Shown here in pieces: positions 31,000 to 39,752 of a DNA stretch of 64,000 nt. The notes beneath the pieces were generated by a model, which made no database searches, was not told where the DNA came from, and saw only the letters and a list, made by a program, of their open reading frames with translations. Within the stretch, counting starts at the first letter, position 1. Every line of letters begins with the position of its first letter. Position numbers and translations under genes: made by a program. Location: positions 124,001 through 188,000 of the forward strand of contig NZ_JAFMSZ010000001.1 in the NCBI RefSeq assembly GCF_017916505.1, in the 5' to 3' direction. This stretch comes from Naasia sp. SYSU D00057 (GTDB lineage: Bacteria; Actinomycetota; Actinomycetes; Actinomycetales; Microbacteriaceae).

Positions 31000-33384
31000 T
31001 CAGGCGCCGATGTAGGCGGCGAGGTGCTGGCCCGTGAGGGTGGAGCGGTCGGCGACCAGGTCGGCGGGGGTGCCCTCGAAGACGATGCGGCCGCCGTCGT
31101 GGCCGGCGCCCGGGCCGAGGTCGATGATCCAGTCCGCGTGCGCCATGACGGCCTGGTGGTGCTCGATCACGATGACGGAGCGGCCCGAGTCGACCAGCCG
31201 GTCGAGGAGACCGAGCAGCTGCTCGACATCCGCGAGGTGCAGGCCGCTCGTCGGCTCGTCGAGGATGTAGACGCTGCCCTTCTCGGCCATGTGCGTGGCG
31301 AGCTTCAGGCGCTGGCGTTCGCCGCCCGAGAGGGTCGTGAGCGGCTGGCCGAGCCGCAGGTAGCCGAGCCCGACGTCGGCGAGCCGGTCCAGGATCGCGT
31401 GCGCGGCAGGGGTGCGCGCGTCGCCGACCCGGAAGAACTCCTCGGCCTCGTCGACGGACATCCCGAGCACCTCGCTGATGTCGCGGCCGCCGAGCTTGTG
31501 CTCGAGCACCGCGGCCTGGAACCGCTTGCCCTCGCATTCCTCGCAGGTGGTCGAGACGGTGGCCATCGGCCCCAGGTCGGTGTAGATGACGCCGGCGCCG
31601 TTGCAGGTGGGGCAGGCGCCCTCGGAGTTGGCGCTGAACAGTGCCGCCTTCACACCGTTCGCCTTCGCGAAAGCGGTGCGGATGGGGTCGAGCAGCCCGG
31701 TGTAGGTCGCGGGGTTGCTGCGCCGCGACCCGCGGATGGCGGTCTGGTCGATCGTCACGACGCCCTCGCGCCCCGCGACCGAGCCGTGGATGAGCGAGCT
31801 CTTTCCCGAGCCCGCGACGCCGGTCACGACCACGAGGACGCCGAGCGGGATGTCGACATCGACGTCGCGCAGGTTGTGCGCGCTGGCGCCGCGCACCTCG
31901 AGGGCGCCGGAGGGCGTGCGCGGACCGGCCTTCATGGTCGCCCGGTCGTCGAGGTGGCGTCCGGTGAGGGTTCCGCTCGCCCGGAGCCCCTCGACGGTGC
32001 CCTCGAACATCACCTCGCCGCCGCCGGTGCCCGCGCGCGGGCCGAGGTCGACGACGTGGTCGGCGATCCCGATCGTCTCCGGCTTGTGCTCGACGACGAG
32101 CACGGTGTTGCCCTTGTCGCGCAGGCGCAGCAGCAGCTCGTTCATCCGCTGGATGTCGTGCGGGTGCAGGCCGACCGTCGGCTCGTCGAAGACGTAGGTG
32201 ACATCGGTGAGCGACGAGCCGAGGTGCCGGATCATCTTCGTGCGCTGCGCCTCACCGCCGGACAGCGTGCCGGACGGCCGGTCCAGCGAGAGGTAGCCGA
32301 GGCCCATCTCGACGAAGGAGTCGAGGGCGCGCTGCAGGTTCTGGAGCAGCGGTGCGACCGTCGGCTCGGACAGCCCGCGCACCCACTCGGCGAGGTCGTT
32401 GATCTGCATGGCGCACGCATCCGCGATGTTGATGCCGCCGATGCGCGAGGAGCGTGCCTCCGGGCTGAGCCGGGTGCCGCCGCAGTCCGGGCACGCGGTG
32501 AAGGTGACGGCCCGGTCCACGAAGGCGCGGATGTGCGGCTGCATCGCCTCCCGGTCCTTCGAGAGGAACGACTTCTGGATCTTCGGGATCAGCCCCTCGT
32601 AGGTCATGTTCATCGCCTGGAGGCGGACCTTCGTCGGCTCCTTGTAGAGGAAGTCCTGAAGCTCCGTCTCGGTGTAGTCGCGGATCGGCTTGTTCGGGTC
32701 GAGGAAGCCCGACTCGCTGAAGATCCGCACCATCCACCCGTCGACGTTGTAGCCGGGGATCGTGAGCGCGCCCTCGAGCAGGGACTTCGAGTCGTCGTAG
32801 AGCTGCGTCCGGTCGATGTCGGACACGGTGCCCATGCCCTCGCAGCGCGGGCACATGCCGCCCAGCACCGTGTACGTCCGCTTCAGGGTCTCGCCCTTCC
32901 CCTCGCCCTTCGCGATGGTGATCGCGCCGCTGCCGCGCACGGACGGCACGTTGAAGGAGAACGCGTTGGGGGAGCCGATGTGCGGCGAACCGAGCCGGCT
33001 GAAGAGGATGCGCAGCATCGCGTTCGCGTCGGTGGCGGTGCCGAGGGTGCTGCGGACGTTGGCGCCCATCCGCTCCTGATCGACGATGATCGCCGTGGTC
33101 AGTCCCTCCAGCACGTCGACGTCAGGACGGGCGAGGGCCGGCATGAACCCCTGCACGAACGAGCTGTAGGTCTCGTTGATCATCCGCTGCGACTCCGCGG
33201 CGATCGTGCCGAACACGAGCGAGCTCTTGCCCGAGCCGGAGACGCCCGTGAACACGGTCAGCCGCCGCTTCGGCAGCTCGAGGTCGACGTTCTTGAGGTT
33301 GTTCTCGCGGGCGCCCTGCACTCGAATGAGGTCGTGCGTGTCCGCGATGTGCGTGGTGTCGGGGAGGGTGTCGGTCGTGCTCAT
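31000..33384 (-). CDS. UvrA-like ABC ATPase (class II, UvrB-independent type)
   Basis: This 794-residue protein has two ABC ATPase cassettes in the UvrA arrangement. Walker A motifs are GVSGSGKSSL (near 48) and GVAGSGKSSL (near 515), with signatures LSGGEAQR and LSGGERQR. Four CxxC pairs are visible: CPRC, CPDC, CPTC and CEEC. It is about 150 residues shorter than repair UvrA, mainly around the first insertion where the UvrB-binding domain lies. It belongs to the UvrA2/DrrC-like group, some of which give resistance to DNA-binding drugs. A role in repair or drug tolerance is inference. A GGAGA site precedes the ATG. Confidence 0.9.
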   Translation of the reverse strand: MSTTDTLPDTTHIADTHDLIRVQGARENNLKNVDLELPKRRLTVFTGVSGSGKSSLVFGTIAAESQRMINETYSSFVQGFMPALARPDVDVLEGLTTAIIVDQERMGANVRSTLGTATDANAMLRILFSRLGSPHIGSPNAFSFNVPSVRGSGAITIAKGEGKGETLKRTYTVLGGMCPRCEGMGTVSDIDRTQLYDDSKSLLEGALTIPGYNVDGWMVRIFSESGFLDPNKPIRDYTETELQDFLYKEPTKVRLQAMNMTYEGLIPKIQKSFLSKDREAMQPHIRAFVDRAVTFTACPDCGGTRLSPEARSSRIGGINIADACAMQINDLAEWVRGLSEPTVAPLLQNLQRALDSFVEMGLGYLSLDRPSGTLSGGEAQRTKMIRHLGSSLTDVTYVFDEPTVGLHPHDIQRMNELLLRLRDKGNTVLVVEHKPETIGIADHVVDLGPRAGTGGGEVMFEGTVEGLRASGTLTGRHLDDRATMKAGPRTPSGALEVRGASAHNLRDVDVDIPLGVLVVVTGVAGSGKSSLIHGSVAGREGVVTIDQTAIRGSRRSNPATYTGLLDPIRTAFAKANGVKAALFSANSEGACPTCNGAGVIYTDLGPMATVSTTCEECEGKRFQAAVLEHKLGGRDISEVLGMSVDEAEEFFRVGDARTPAAHAILDRLADVGLGYLRLGQPLTTLSGGERQRLKLATHMAEKGSVYILDEPTSGLHLADVEQLLGLLDRLVDSGRSVIVIEHHQAVMAHADWIIDLGPGAGHDGGRIVFEGTPADLVADRSTLTGQHLAAYIGA

Positions 33385-33449
33385 CGTGTCTCCATCCGTC
33401 GCGCGGCCGGCCTCCGTCGGCGATCCGATCTAACCAGACGCACCGCGGC

Positions 33450-33482
33450 GACCCCAGCGCTCGGCGGAAGGCCGCTGGGGTC
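33450..33482 (-). terminator. Terminator after the Nudix gene
   Basis: A perfect 10-bp stem, GACCCCAGCG with CGCTGGGGTC, lies just beyond the Nudix stop on the minus strand and upstream of the UvrA-like gene. Confidence 0.55.
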
Positions 33483-33495
33483 GGCACCGCCACCG

Positions 33496-33972
33496 TCATG
33501 CGTCGGCGCGGAGTCGCTCCTGGAGGCGAGCGAGGAAGGCGCGCTGGCCCGTGAGGATGAGCTCCGAGGCCCGATCAGGCGCCAGCCACGCCACCCGGTC
33601 GACCTCCGGGAAGGTCGCGGTGCGCCCGGAGCGGGGAGGCCACTCCAGCTCGAAGGTGCCAGGCTCCACCGCTGACGGGTCCAGGTCGCCCTCGACGGCC
33701 CAGGCGTGCACGAGCTTGCCGCCCGACTGCCGGATCTCGCCCAGATCGATGCGGAGGCCGTCCGGAACGGGGAGGCCCAGCTCCTCGGCGAACTCGCGCT
33801 CGGCCGTCGCGAGGCCGTCCTCGCCCCCGAGCGGCTCGCCCTTCGGGATGGTCCAGGCGCCGGCGTCCTTCCGCTGCCAGAACGGGCCGCCCATGTGCGC
33901 GAGCAGCACCTCGAGGCCGGGGGAGCGGCGGAAGAGCAGGATGCCCGCGCTGCGGCGGGCCGGTGCGGTCAC
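33496..33972 (-). CDS. Nudix hydrolase
   Basis: This 158-residue Nudix protein hydrolyses a nucleoside diphosphate linked to another moiety; the substrate is not identifiable. The Nudix box is GEPLGGEDGLATAEREFAEELG, with the core REFAEELG. The N-terminal RRSAGILLFRR and the insertion GPFWQRKDAGAWTIPKGE resemble a subgroup often annotated as an NTP pyrophosphohydrolase. The GTG start has GGAGGA upstream. It lies between qcrB and the UvrA-like gene, all on the minus strand, but hairpins on both sides suggest an independent unit. Confidence 0.88.
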   Translation of the reverse strand: MTAPARRSAGILLFRRSPGLEVLLAHMGGPFWQRKDAGAWTIPKGEPLGGEDGLATAEREFAEELGLPVPDGLRIDLGEIRQSGGKLVHAWAVEGDLDPSAVEPGTFELEWPPRSGRTATFPEVDRVAWLAPDRASELILTGQRAFLARLQERLRADA

Positions 33973-34030
33973 GTCAGGATCCTCCGGCTCGGCGGACGTC
34001 GGGCAGGCCGGGGGAGCGGGTGCCCGGCAA

Positions 34031-34071
34031 CGCCGAAGGCCGCCCTGGGCGAGCCAGGACGGCCTTCGGCG
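34031..34071 (-). terminator. Terminator of the ctaE-qcrCAB operon
   Basis: Arms of 18 bases, starting CGCCGAAGGCCG, pair at 17 of 18 positions around a five-base loop. It lies 12 bases beyond the qcrB stop on the minus strand. Confidence 0.7.
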
Positions 34072-34083
34072 AATGCACGATCG

Positions 34084-35775
34084 TCAGGGGTTGGTGTGCG
34101 GGGGGCCACCGACGCCCTGGCCGGCGGTCGCCAGCTCGTTCGCGTGGGTGGATCCCGAATCGTGGCCGTCGTGAGCGCGGGCCAGCTCACCCGCCGTGAC
34201 GGGGGCGATGCGGTCCTCGAAGAACCACCGGCTGAGGCCGGCCCGCACCCTCTCGAGCGGATTGATCTGACCGCGGCTGTTCGGACGGACCATCAGCGGC
34301 TTGTAGTCGTTGAAGTCCACCAGGCGCCAGCGCTCGTACTCGTCGAGGGGCTGGTGCACCTCGATGAACTCGCCGCCCGGCAGCCGGACGATGCGACCCG
34401 ACTCGTAGCCGTGCAGGACCAGCTCCCGGTCCTTCTTCTGGAGCGCGAGGCAGATGCGCTTCGTGATGAAGTACGCGATGAACGGACCCGCGATCAGCGT
34501 GAACTGGAGGATGTGGATCACGTTCTCCATGCTCATCTTGAAGTGCGTCGCGATGAGGTCGGACGAGGCCGCGACGAACATGGCGCCGTAGTAGACGATG
34601 CCCGCCACACCGATCGCGGTGCGGGTCGGCACGTTGCGAGGACGGTCCGCGAGGTGGTGCTCCCGCCGGTCCCCGGTGATCCACTGCTCGATGAACGGGT
34701 AGAACATGACCGCGACGATCCAGATCGTGATCGCGATGATCGGCGCGAGGATGTTCATCGACACGGTCCAGGTGTCGAACAGCACGAACTCCCAGCCCGG
34801 CGGCACCAGGCGCAGGGCGCCGTCCGCGAAGCCGATGTACCAGTCCGGCTGCGTGCCGGCCGACACCGGCGACGGGTCGTACGGTCCGTAGTTCCAGATC
34901 GGGTTGATCGCGAAGAGAGCGGCGATCGCGACGATCACGCCGAAGACGATGAAGAAGGTGCCACCCATCTTCGCGCCGTACACCGGCAGGATCGGGTAGC
35001 CCACGACGTTGTCGTTGGTGCGGCCCGGGCCAGGGAACTGGGTGTGCTTGTGCACGATGAGGAACACCATGTGCAGGCCCACCAGCGCCACGAGGAGCGC
35101 CGGCAGCAGCAGGATGTGCAGCGTGTACAGGCGGCCGATGATCTGCGTGCCGGGGAACTCGCCGCCGAACAGCAGGTACGAGATCCAGGTGCCGACCACC
35201 GGGATGCCCTTGATCAGGCCGTCGATGATGCGGAGGCCGTTGCCGGAGAGCAGGTCGTCCGGGAGCGAGTAGCCGGTGAAGCCCTCACCCATGGCGAGGA
35301 TCCACATCACGAAGCCGATGACCCAGTTGAGCTCACGCGGCTTCCGGAAGGCGCCCGTGAAGAACACGCGGGCCATGTGCAGCATGATCGACGCGATGAA
35401 CAGCAGGGCCGCCCAGTGGTGGATCTGCCGGACCAGCAGGCCGCCGCGGACGTCGAACGAGATGTCCAGCGTCGAGGCCATCGCCGCGCTCATCTCCAGG
35501 CCCTTGAGCGGCGTGTAGGAGCCCTCGTAGACGACCTCCGCCATCGAGGCCTGGAAGAAGAAGGTCAGGAAGGTTCCGGTGACCAGGATGATGACGAAGC
35601 ACCACAGGGCCACCTCGCCCAGCATGAAGGACCAGTGGTCGGGGAAGACCTTGCGGCCCATCAGCTTGACGAAGCCCGAGATGCTCGTGCGCTCGTCGAT
35701 GTAGCTCGAAACAGCCCCGGTCACGCCCCGCGTTGCGGCGGGGGGAGGGGTACGGGTGTCAGACGTCGTAGTCAC
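34084..35775 (-). CDS. qcrB: Cytochrome bc1 complex cytochrome b subunit QcrB
   Basis: QcrB is the membrane core of the menaquinol-cytochrome c oxidoreductase, with two b-type hemes and the quinol sites. I chose the GTG with GGGAG six to seven bases upstream, giving 563 residues and a 17-base overlap with qcrA. A TTG 27 bases earlier is the alternative. Visible features are the heme-ligand stretch IHHWAALLFIASIMLHMARV, the Qo region GYSLPDDLLSGNGLRI, and about nine membrane helices. The long hydrophilic C-terminal extension is typical of actinobacteria. It is the target class of Q203-type inhibitors, by family knowledge. Confidence 0.96.
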   Translation of the reverse strand: MTTTSDTRTPPPAATRGVTGAVSSYIDERTSISGFVKLMGRKVFPDHWSFMLGEVALWCFVIILVTGTFLTFFFQASMAEVVYEGSYTPLKGLEMSAAMASTLDISFDVRGGLLVRQIHHWAALLFIASIMLHMARVFFTGAFRKPRELNWVIGFVMWILAMGEGFTGYSLPDDLLSGNGLRIIDGLIKGIPVVGTWISYLLFGGEFPGTQIIGRLYTLHILLLPALLVALVGLHMVFLIVHKHTQFPGPGRTNDNVVGYPILPVYGAKMGGTFFIVFGVIVAIAALFAINPIWNYGPYDPSPVSAGTQPDWYIGFADGALRLVPPGWEFVLFDTWTVSMNILAPIIAITIWIVAVMFYPFIEQWITGDRREHHLADRPRNVPTRTAIGVAGIVYYGAMFVAASSDLIATHFKMSMENVIHILQFTLIAGPFIAYFITKRICLALQKKDRELVLHGYESGRIVRLPGGEFIEVHQPLDEYERWRLVDFNDYKPLMVRPNSRGQINPLERVRAGLSRWFFEDRIAPVTAGELARAHDGHDSGSTHANELATAGQGVGGPPHTNP

Positions 35776-36835
35776 CGCGACGCTCCCAGTAGCTAGGCCC
35801 AACGGGCTCGTGGAAGTCGCTCTGCGCGACCAGGTAGCCCTCGCTGTCCACCGTGATGGGCAGCTGAGGAAGGGGACGCTTGGCGGGGCCGAAGATGACC
35901 GCCGCCTCGTTCTTGATGTCGAACTGCGACTGGTGGCACGGGCACAGCAGGTGATGCGTCTGCTGCTCGTAGAGCGCCACCGGGCAGCCGACGTGGGTGC
36001 AGATCTTCGAGTACGCGACGATGCCGTCGTAGTTCCACGTCTCGCGGCCTGCGGAGACGTTGAGGTCCTCGGGCTTCAGGCGCATGAGGAGGACGGCCGC
36101 CTTGGCCTTCTCCTCGAGCTTGTGCTCCGCCTCCTCGAGATCCTCGGGGATGACGTGGAAGACGGAGCCGAGCGTCACCTCGGAGGCCTTGATCGGGGTG
36201 CCGTAGGGGTCACGCGCGAGACGCGTGCCCTCCTTCCACATGGTGTGGGCGAGCATCCCGGCCGGGTCGTTGCTCTTCGGCGCGAGATCGCGGAAGAGGA
36301 AGATCGCGGGCAGCGGCACGGCGACGAGCGCGCCGATCAGGGAGTTGCGCAGGAGGGCGCGTCGGCCGAAGCCGGACTCCTTGTCCGCCAGGTCGAAGAC
36401 CTCGACCGCGCGGGCGCGGGTCGCCTCGCTGCCCCGGGTGGGGTGCCGTGCCTCGACGCTCTCGTGGTTGGCCATGAGCGCCTTGCTCCAGTGGACCGTG
36501 CCGACGCCGATGGACAGCAGTGCGCCGGCGATCGCGAGACCGAGGAACAGGTTGTTGAGGCGGACCGAGGCGGGGTCGTCCTCGACGATCGGCACCGCGA
36601 AGTAGGCGGCTATCGCGGCGATGCTGAAGACGATCGACAGGTAGAAGATGAGGGAGACGCCGCGCTCGTTGCGGCGGTCGACCTTCGGATCGAGGTCGGT
36701 GACCCGCTGCTGGTGCGGCGGGAGTCCGGGGTTCTCGAAGGCGTCGGCAGCGATGACCGCCGTGCCCGCAGAGGCCTGGGGCCCGTGCGACGAGTCGACC
36801 GGAACGATGTCCGAGCCGCTGCCGGGGTTCGCCAT
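35759..36835 (-). CDS. qcrA: Cytochrome bc1 complex Rieske iron-sulfur subunit QcrA
   Basis: QcrA transfers electrons from quinol to the cytochrome c domain. From the ATG preceded by GGAAGG the protein is 358 residues. The acidic N-terminus is followed by three membrane helices (about 70-94, 106-130 and 175-195), the multi-helix form seen in actinobacteria. The Rieske domain has the two cluster-binding motifs CTHVGCPVALY and CPCHQSQFD. It ends with EGYLVAQSDFHEPVGPSYWER. It starts 35 bases after qcrC and overlaps qcrB. Confidence 0.96.
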   Translation of the reverse strand: MANPGSGSDIVPVDSSHGPQASAGTAVIAADAFENPGLPPHQQRVTDLDPKVDRRNERGVSLIFYLSIVFSIAAIAAYFAVPIVEDDPASVRLNNLFLGLAIAGALLSIGVGTVHWSKALMANHESVEARHPTRGSEATRARAVEVFDLADKESGFGRRALLRNSLIGALVAVPLPAIFLFRDLAPKSNDPAGMLAHTMWKEGTRLARDPYGTPIKASEVTLGSVFHVIPEDLEEAEHKLEEKAKAAVLLMRLKPEDLNVSAGRETWNYDGIVAYSKICTHVGCPVALYEQQTHHLLCPCHQSQFDIKNEAAVIFGPAKRPLPQLPITVDSEGYLVAQSDFHEPVGPSYWERRGDYDV

Positions 36836-36870
36836 TGCTGTCCTTCCGCTGTGGTGCAGGTGTTGCTGTG

Positions 36871-37674
36871 TCAGTTGGCGCGCGCGGTGATCCACACCGT
36901 CAGCGCGACGATCGCGCCGAGGCCGAAGATCCAGGCGAAGAGGCCCTCCGCGACCGGGCCCAGTGCGCCGAGCTCGAAGCCGCCGGGGGCGGGAGTCTCC
37001 TCCTGGTACTTGAGGGCGGTGATGATGTCCCTCTTGTCCTCGGGGGTGAGGTTCGCGTCGCTGAACACCGGCATGTTCTGGGGGCCGGTGACCATCGCCT
37101 CGTAGATGTGCTTCGCCGAGGTGCCCTTCAGGGACGGGGCGTACTTGCCCTCGGTGAGGGCGCCGCCGGCACCCGCCACGTTGTGGCACATGGCGCAGTT
37201 GATGCGGAAGAGCTCGGCGCCGCGCGTCGCGTCACCGGTCGTCTGCAGGTACTCCTCCTCGGGGAGGCCGGGGCCGGGGGAGACGGAGGCGACGTAGTCG
37301 GCCATCGCCTGCACGTCCTCCTCGGAGAAGAGGTTCGGCTTCTCGGGCGCCTGGGGGCCGGTGTTGGCGAGCGGCATGCGGCCCGTGCCGACCTGGAAGT
37401 CGACGGAGGCTGCGCCGACGCCGATGAGGGTCGGGCCGGCCTCGGTGCCCTCGAGGCTCATGCCGTGGCAGGTGGCGCAGTTCGCGGCGAACAGCTTCTG
37501 GCCGCGCTCGACGCTCTCCTGGGAGACCGCGACGGCCGTGTCGCCCGCCGAGACCGCCGAGAAGGCGGCGTAGCCGGAGCCGGTGAAGACCAGACCGAGC
37601 GCGATGAGCGCGATGGTCGCGAGCGGTGACCGGCGACCGCGGCGGCGGGAAGGACGGCGACGTGGGGAGGACAT
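36871..37674 (-). CDS. qcrC: Diheme cytochrome c subunit QcrC of the bc1 complex
   Basis: QcrC replaces soluble cytochrome c by wiring the bc1 complex directly to the aa3 oxidase in a supercomplex. The ATG gives 267 residues; longer frames run into ctaE's 3' flank. A basic arginine-rich N-terminus precedes a membrane anchor (about 21-43). Two cytochrome c domains have the heme motifs CATCHG and CAMCHN with the methionine regions GRMPLAN and NMPVFSDANL. A C-terminal helix (about 243-263) anchors the protein. The initiation site is weak, so the start is moderately certain. Confidence 0.94.
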   Translation of the reverse strand: MSSPRRRPSRRRGRRSPLATIALIALGLVFTGSGYAAFSAVSAGDTAVAVSQESVERGQKLFAANCATCHGMSLEGTEAGPTLIGVGAASVDFQVGTGRMPLANTGPQAPEKPNLFSEEDVQAMADYVASVSPGPGLPEEEYLQTTGDATRGAELFRINCAMCHNVAGAGGALTEGKYAPSLKGTSAKHIYEAMVTGPQNMPVFSDANLTPEDKRDIITALKYQEETPAPGGFELGALGPVAEGLFAWIFGLGAIVALTVWITARAN

Positions 37675-37708
37675 GCGCTGTGCGGAGACCAATTCGATCC
37701 GTTCGTTC

Positions 37709-38347
37709 CTATTTGAGCAGGTAGATGACGGCGAAGAGGCCGATCCACACCACGTCGACGAAGTGCCAGTAGTACGACACCACGATGGCGCTGGTCGCCT
37801 CGCGATGTCCGAAGTTCTTGACGGCGTATGCACGGCCGATGACCAGCAGGAAGGCGAGGAGGCCGCCCGTCACGTGCAGGCCGTGGAAGCCGGTGGTCAG
37901 GTAGAAGACCGAGCCGTAGGCGTTGGAGGAGAGGGTGACGCCCTCGCTCACCAGGGTCGCGTACTCGAGGACCTGGCCGGCGACGAAGATCGCGCCGAGG
38001 GCGTAGGTGAGGAAGAACCACTCGACCATGCCCCACTGCCACGGCTTCCAGCCGGTCGCGCGGGCCTGCAGGCGCTCGGCGGCGAACACGCCGAACTGGC
38101 AGGTGAAGGAGCTCGACACCAGGATGATCGTGTTGACGAGCGAGAACGGGACGTTGAGGATCGCCGTCTCTTCCGCCCACATCTCGGGGGCGACGCCCCG
38201 GAGCGTGAAGTAGATCGCGAACAGTCCCGCGAAGAACATGACCTCGCTGCCGAGCCAGACGATCGTGCCCACCGCGATGGGGTTGGCACGATTGACGACC
38301 GGAGCGCTTGTCGACTGAAGGGCTGACGCGCTGCTCACATGTTCCAT
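37709..38347 (-). CDS. ctaE: Cytochrome c oxidase subunit III
   Basis: Subunit III of the aa3 oxidase, 212 residues from the ATG, has five predicted membrane helices. Signature stretches are [20 protein letters not shown], the [11 protein letters not shown] motif, and [21 protein letters not shown] at the C-terminus. It heads the ctaE-qcrC-qcrA-qcrB operon. CATAAT on the minus strand overlaps the ATG and lies seven bases before a GTG at 38338. If transcription uses that -10, the GTG would be the true, leaderless start. Confidence 0.95.
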   Translation of the reverse strand: MEHVSSASALQSTSAPVVNRANPIAVGTIVWLGSEVMFFAGLFAIYFTLRGVAPEMWAEETAILNVPFSLVNTIILVSSSFTCQFGVFAAERLQARATGWKPWQWGMVEWFFLTYALGAIFVAGQVLEYATLVSEGVTLSSNAYGSVFYLTTGFHGLHVTGGLLAFLLVIGRAYAVKNFGHREATSAIVVSYYWHFVDVVWIGLFAVIYLLK

Positions 38348-38475
38348 TATGGCGGATCGGGTAGCCCCCGCCTTCCATTGGAGGGTCTGTCGCCGCCCCT
38401 CCCAGGTGACCGTTACCGTTTCCGGCCGTACGGCGGCGGAACGAGGGGATGCGGGGCCCGGAATCGGCCGCTCAT

Positions 38476-38481
38476 TAGGAT
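38476..38481 (+). promoter_or_regulatory. Candidate -10 of a leaderless trpD promoter
   Basis: TAGGAT ends six bases before the trpD ATG, with CGGGGC between. There is no ribosome-binding site, which supports leaderless initiation. Confidence 0.5.
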
Positions 38482-38487
38482 CGGGGC

Positions 38488-39543
38488 ATGATCCCGACGC
38501 CCACCTGGCCCGCACTGATCGGCACGCTCCTCGAGGGAGAGGACCTCAGCATCGCCGACTCCACGTGGGCGATGGAGCAGGTGATGCTGGGGCAGGCGAC
38601 GCCGGCGCAGCTGGCCGGCTTCCTCGTGGCCCTGCGCGCCAAGGGGGAGAGCGTCGACGAGGTGGTCGGGTTCCGCGACGCGATCCTCGAGCACGCGCTC
38701 CCGCTCGAGGTCTCCTCCGACGTCGTCGACATCGTCGGGACGGGCGGCGACCGCTTCAAGACCGTCAACGTCTCGTCGATGGCCGCGGTGGTCGCCGCCG
38801 CGAGCGGCGCGCGCGTGGTGAAGCACGGCAACAAGGCGGCGAGCTCCGCGTCCGGCTCGAGCGACGTGCTCTCGGCGCTCGGCATCGACCTCAGCCTCGA
38901 CCCGCGGGGCGTCGCCCGGGTGCTCGACGAGGTCGACATCACGTTCGTGTTCGCGTCCGCCTTCCACCCGGGGTTCAAGCACGCCGGCATGGTGCGCGGC
39001 GAGCTCGGCGTGCCGACCGTCTTCAACTTCCTCGGCCCCCTCTGCAACCCGGCCCGGCCCGAGGCGAACGCGGTCGGCGTCGCGCGGCCCGAGGTGATCC
39101 CGCTGCTCGTCGGCGTGTTCCAGACCCGCGGCGCTACCGCGCTCGTGTTCCGCGGCGACGACGGGCTCGACGAGCTGACGACCACCGGCCACAGCCACAT
39201 CTGGGAGGTCAGCGCCGGCGCCGTCACCGAGCACGACCTGAACCCGCGCGAGCTCGGCATCCCGCGCGCCTCGATCGCCGACCTGCAGGGCGGCACCCCC
39301 CAGGAGAACGCGGCGGTCGCCCGCGCGGTGCTCGGCGGCCAGTCCGGCCCGGTGCGCGACATCGTCCTGCTGAACGCGGCGGCCGCCCTCGTCGCCTGGG
39401 ACCTCTCCCACGACGTCACGACCGCCGACCGCCCCATCACGGCGCGCCTCGCCGACCGCATGTCGGATGCGGCGGCGGCGATCGACAGCGGCGCGGCCCT
39501 CGCGAAGCTGGACGCCTGGGTCTCCTCCACCCGGCGCCGCTGA
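38488..39543 (+). CDS. trpD: Anthranilate phosphoribosyltransferase TrpD
   Basis: TrpD transfers the phosphoribosyl group of PRPP to anthranilate in tryptophan synthesis. The 351-residue product has the PRPP-binding GTGGD (84-88), NVSSMAA, and [21 protein letters not shown] from 112. [29 protein letters not shown] shapes the anthranilate site. No other trp genes adjoin it, so the pathway is scattered, as is common for trpD in this group. It converges on glpK, with a palindromic element and a terminator between. Confidence 0.95.
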   Translation: MIPTPTWPALIGTLLEGEDLSIADSTWAMEQVMLGQATPAQLAGFLVALRAKGESVDEVVGFRDAILEHALPLEVSSDVVDIVGTGGDRFKTVNVSSMAAVVAAASGARVVKHGNKAASSASGSSDVLSALGIDLSLDPRGVARVLDEVDITFVFASAFHPGFKHAGMVRGELGVPTVFNFLGPLCNPARPEANAVGVARPEVIPLLVGVFQTRGATALVFRGDDGLDELTTTGHSHIWEVSAGAVTEHDLNPRELGIPRASIADLQGGTPQENAAVARAVLGGQSGPVRDIVLLNAAAALVAWDLSHDVTTADRPITARLADRMSDAAAAIDSGAALAKLDAWVSSTRRR

Positions 39544-39588
39544 CCCGGCCTCGCTGACCCGCTCGCTTCGGAGGCGGCGGCGCCTTCG

Positions 39589-39663
39589 CTCAACAGGCAG
39601 AAATCCCGCCAACAGGCGAAATCAGGCCGATTCTGCCTGTTGACGGGAATTTCGCCTGTTGAG
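39589..39663. repeat. Nested palindromic intergenic element B (75 bases)
   Basis: CAACAGGC occurs twice directly (39591 and 39610) and GCCTGTTG twice inverted in the right half. The two 35-base halves are imperfect inverted copies around a central AGGCC. By hand alignment, 57 of 75 positions match the element at 49643-49717, which has exactly the same length. It lies between the convergent genes trpD and glpK. Confidence 0.85.
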
Positions 39664-39698
39664 GGACAGGACACGGTTGCTCGACGGCGGGCAGGAAG

Positions 39699-39737
39699 AA
39701 CGGCGCCGGTTCCGGGAGATCCGGGACCGGCGCCGTT
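39699..39737 (-). terminator. Terminator after glpK
   Basis: A 17-base stem, starting AACGGCGCCGG, pairs at 16 of 17 positions with a five-base loop. It lies just beyond the glpK stop on the minus strand. Confidence 0.7.
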
Positions 39738-39752
39738 GAGCAGGGGATGGGG

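Noticed and set aside
31024-33675. An 883-residue open frame on the plus strand
   Set aside because: It is antisense to the UvrA-like gene and runs across its promoter and the Nudix gene; composition is shadow-like.
35776-35802. Longer QcrB from a TTG
   Set aside because: The TTG has no ribosome site, and the GTG at 35775 has GGGAG at the right distance.
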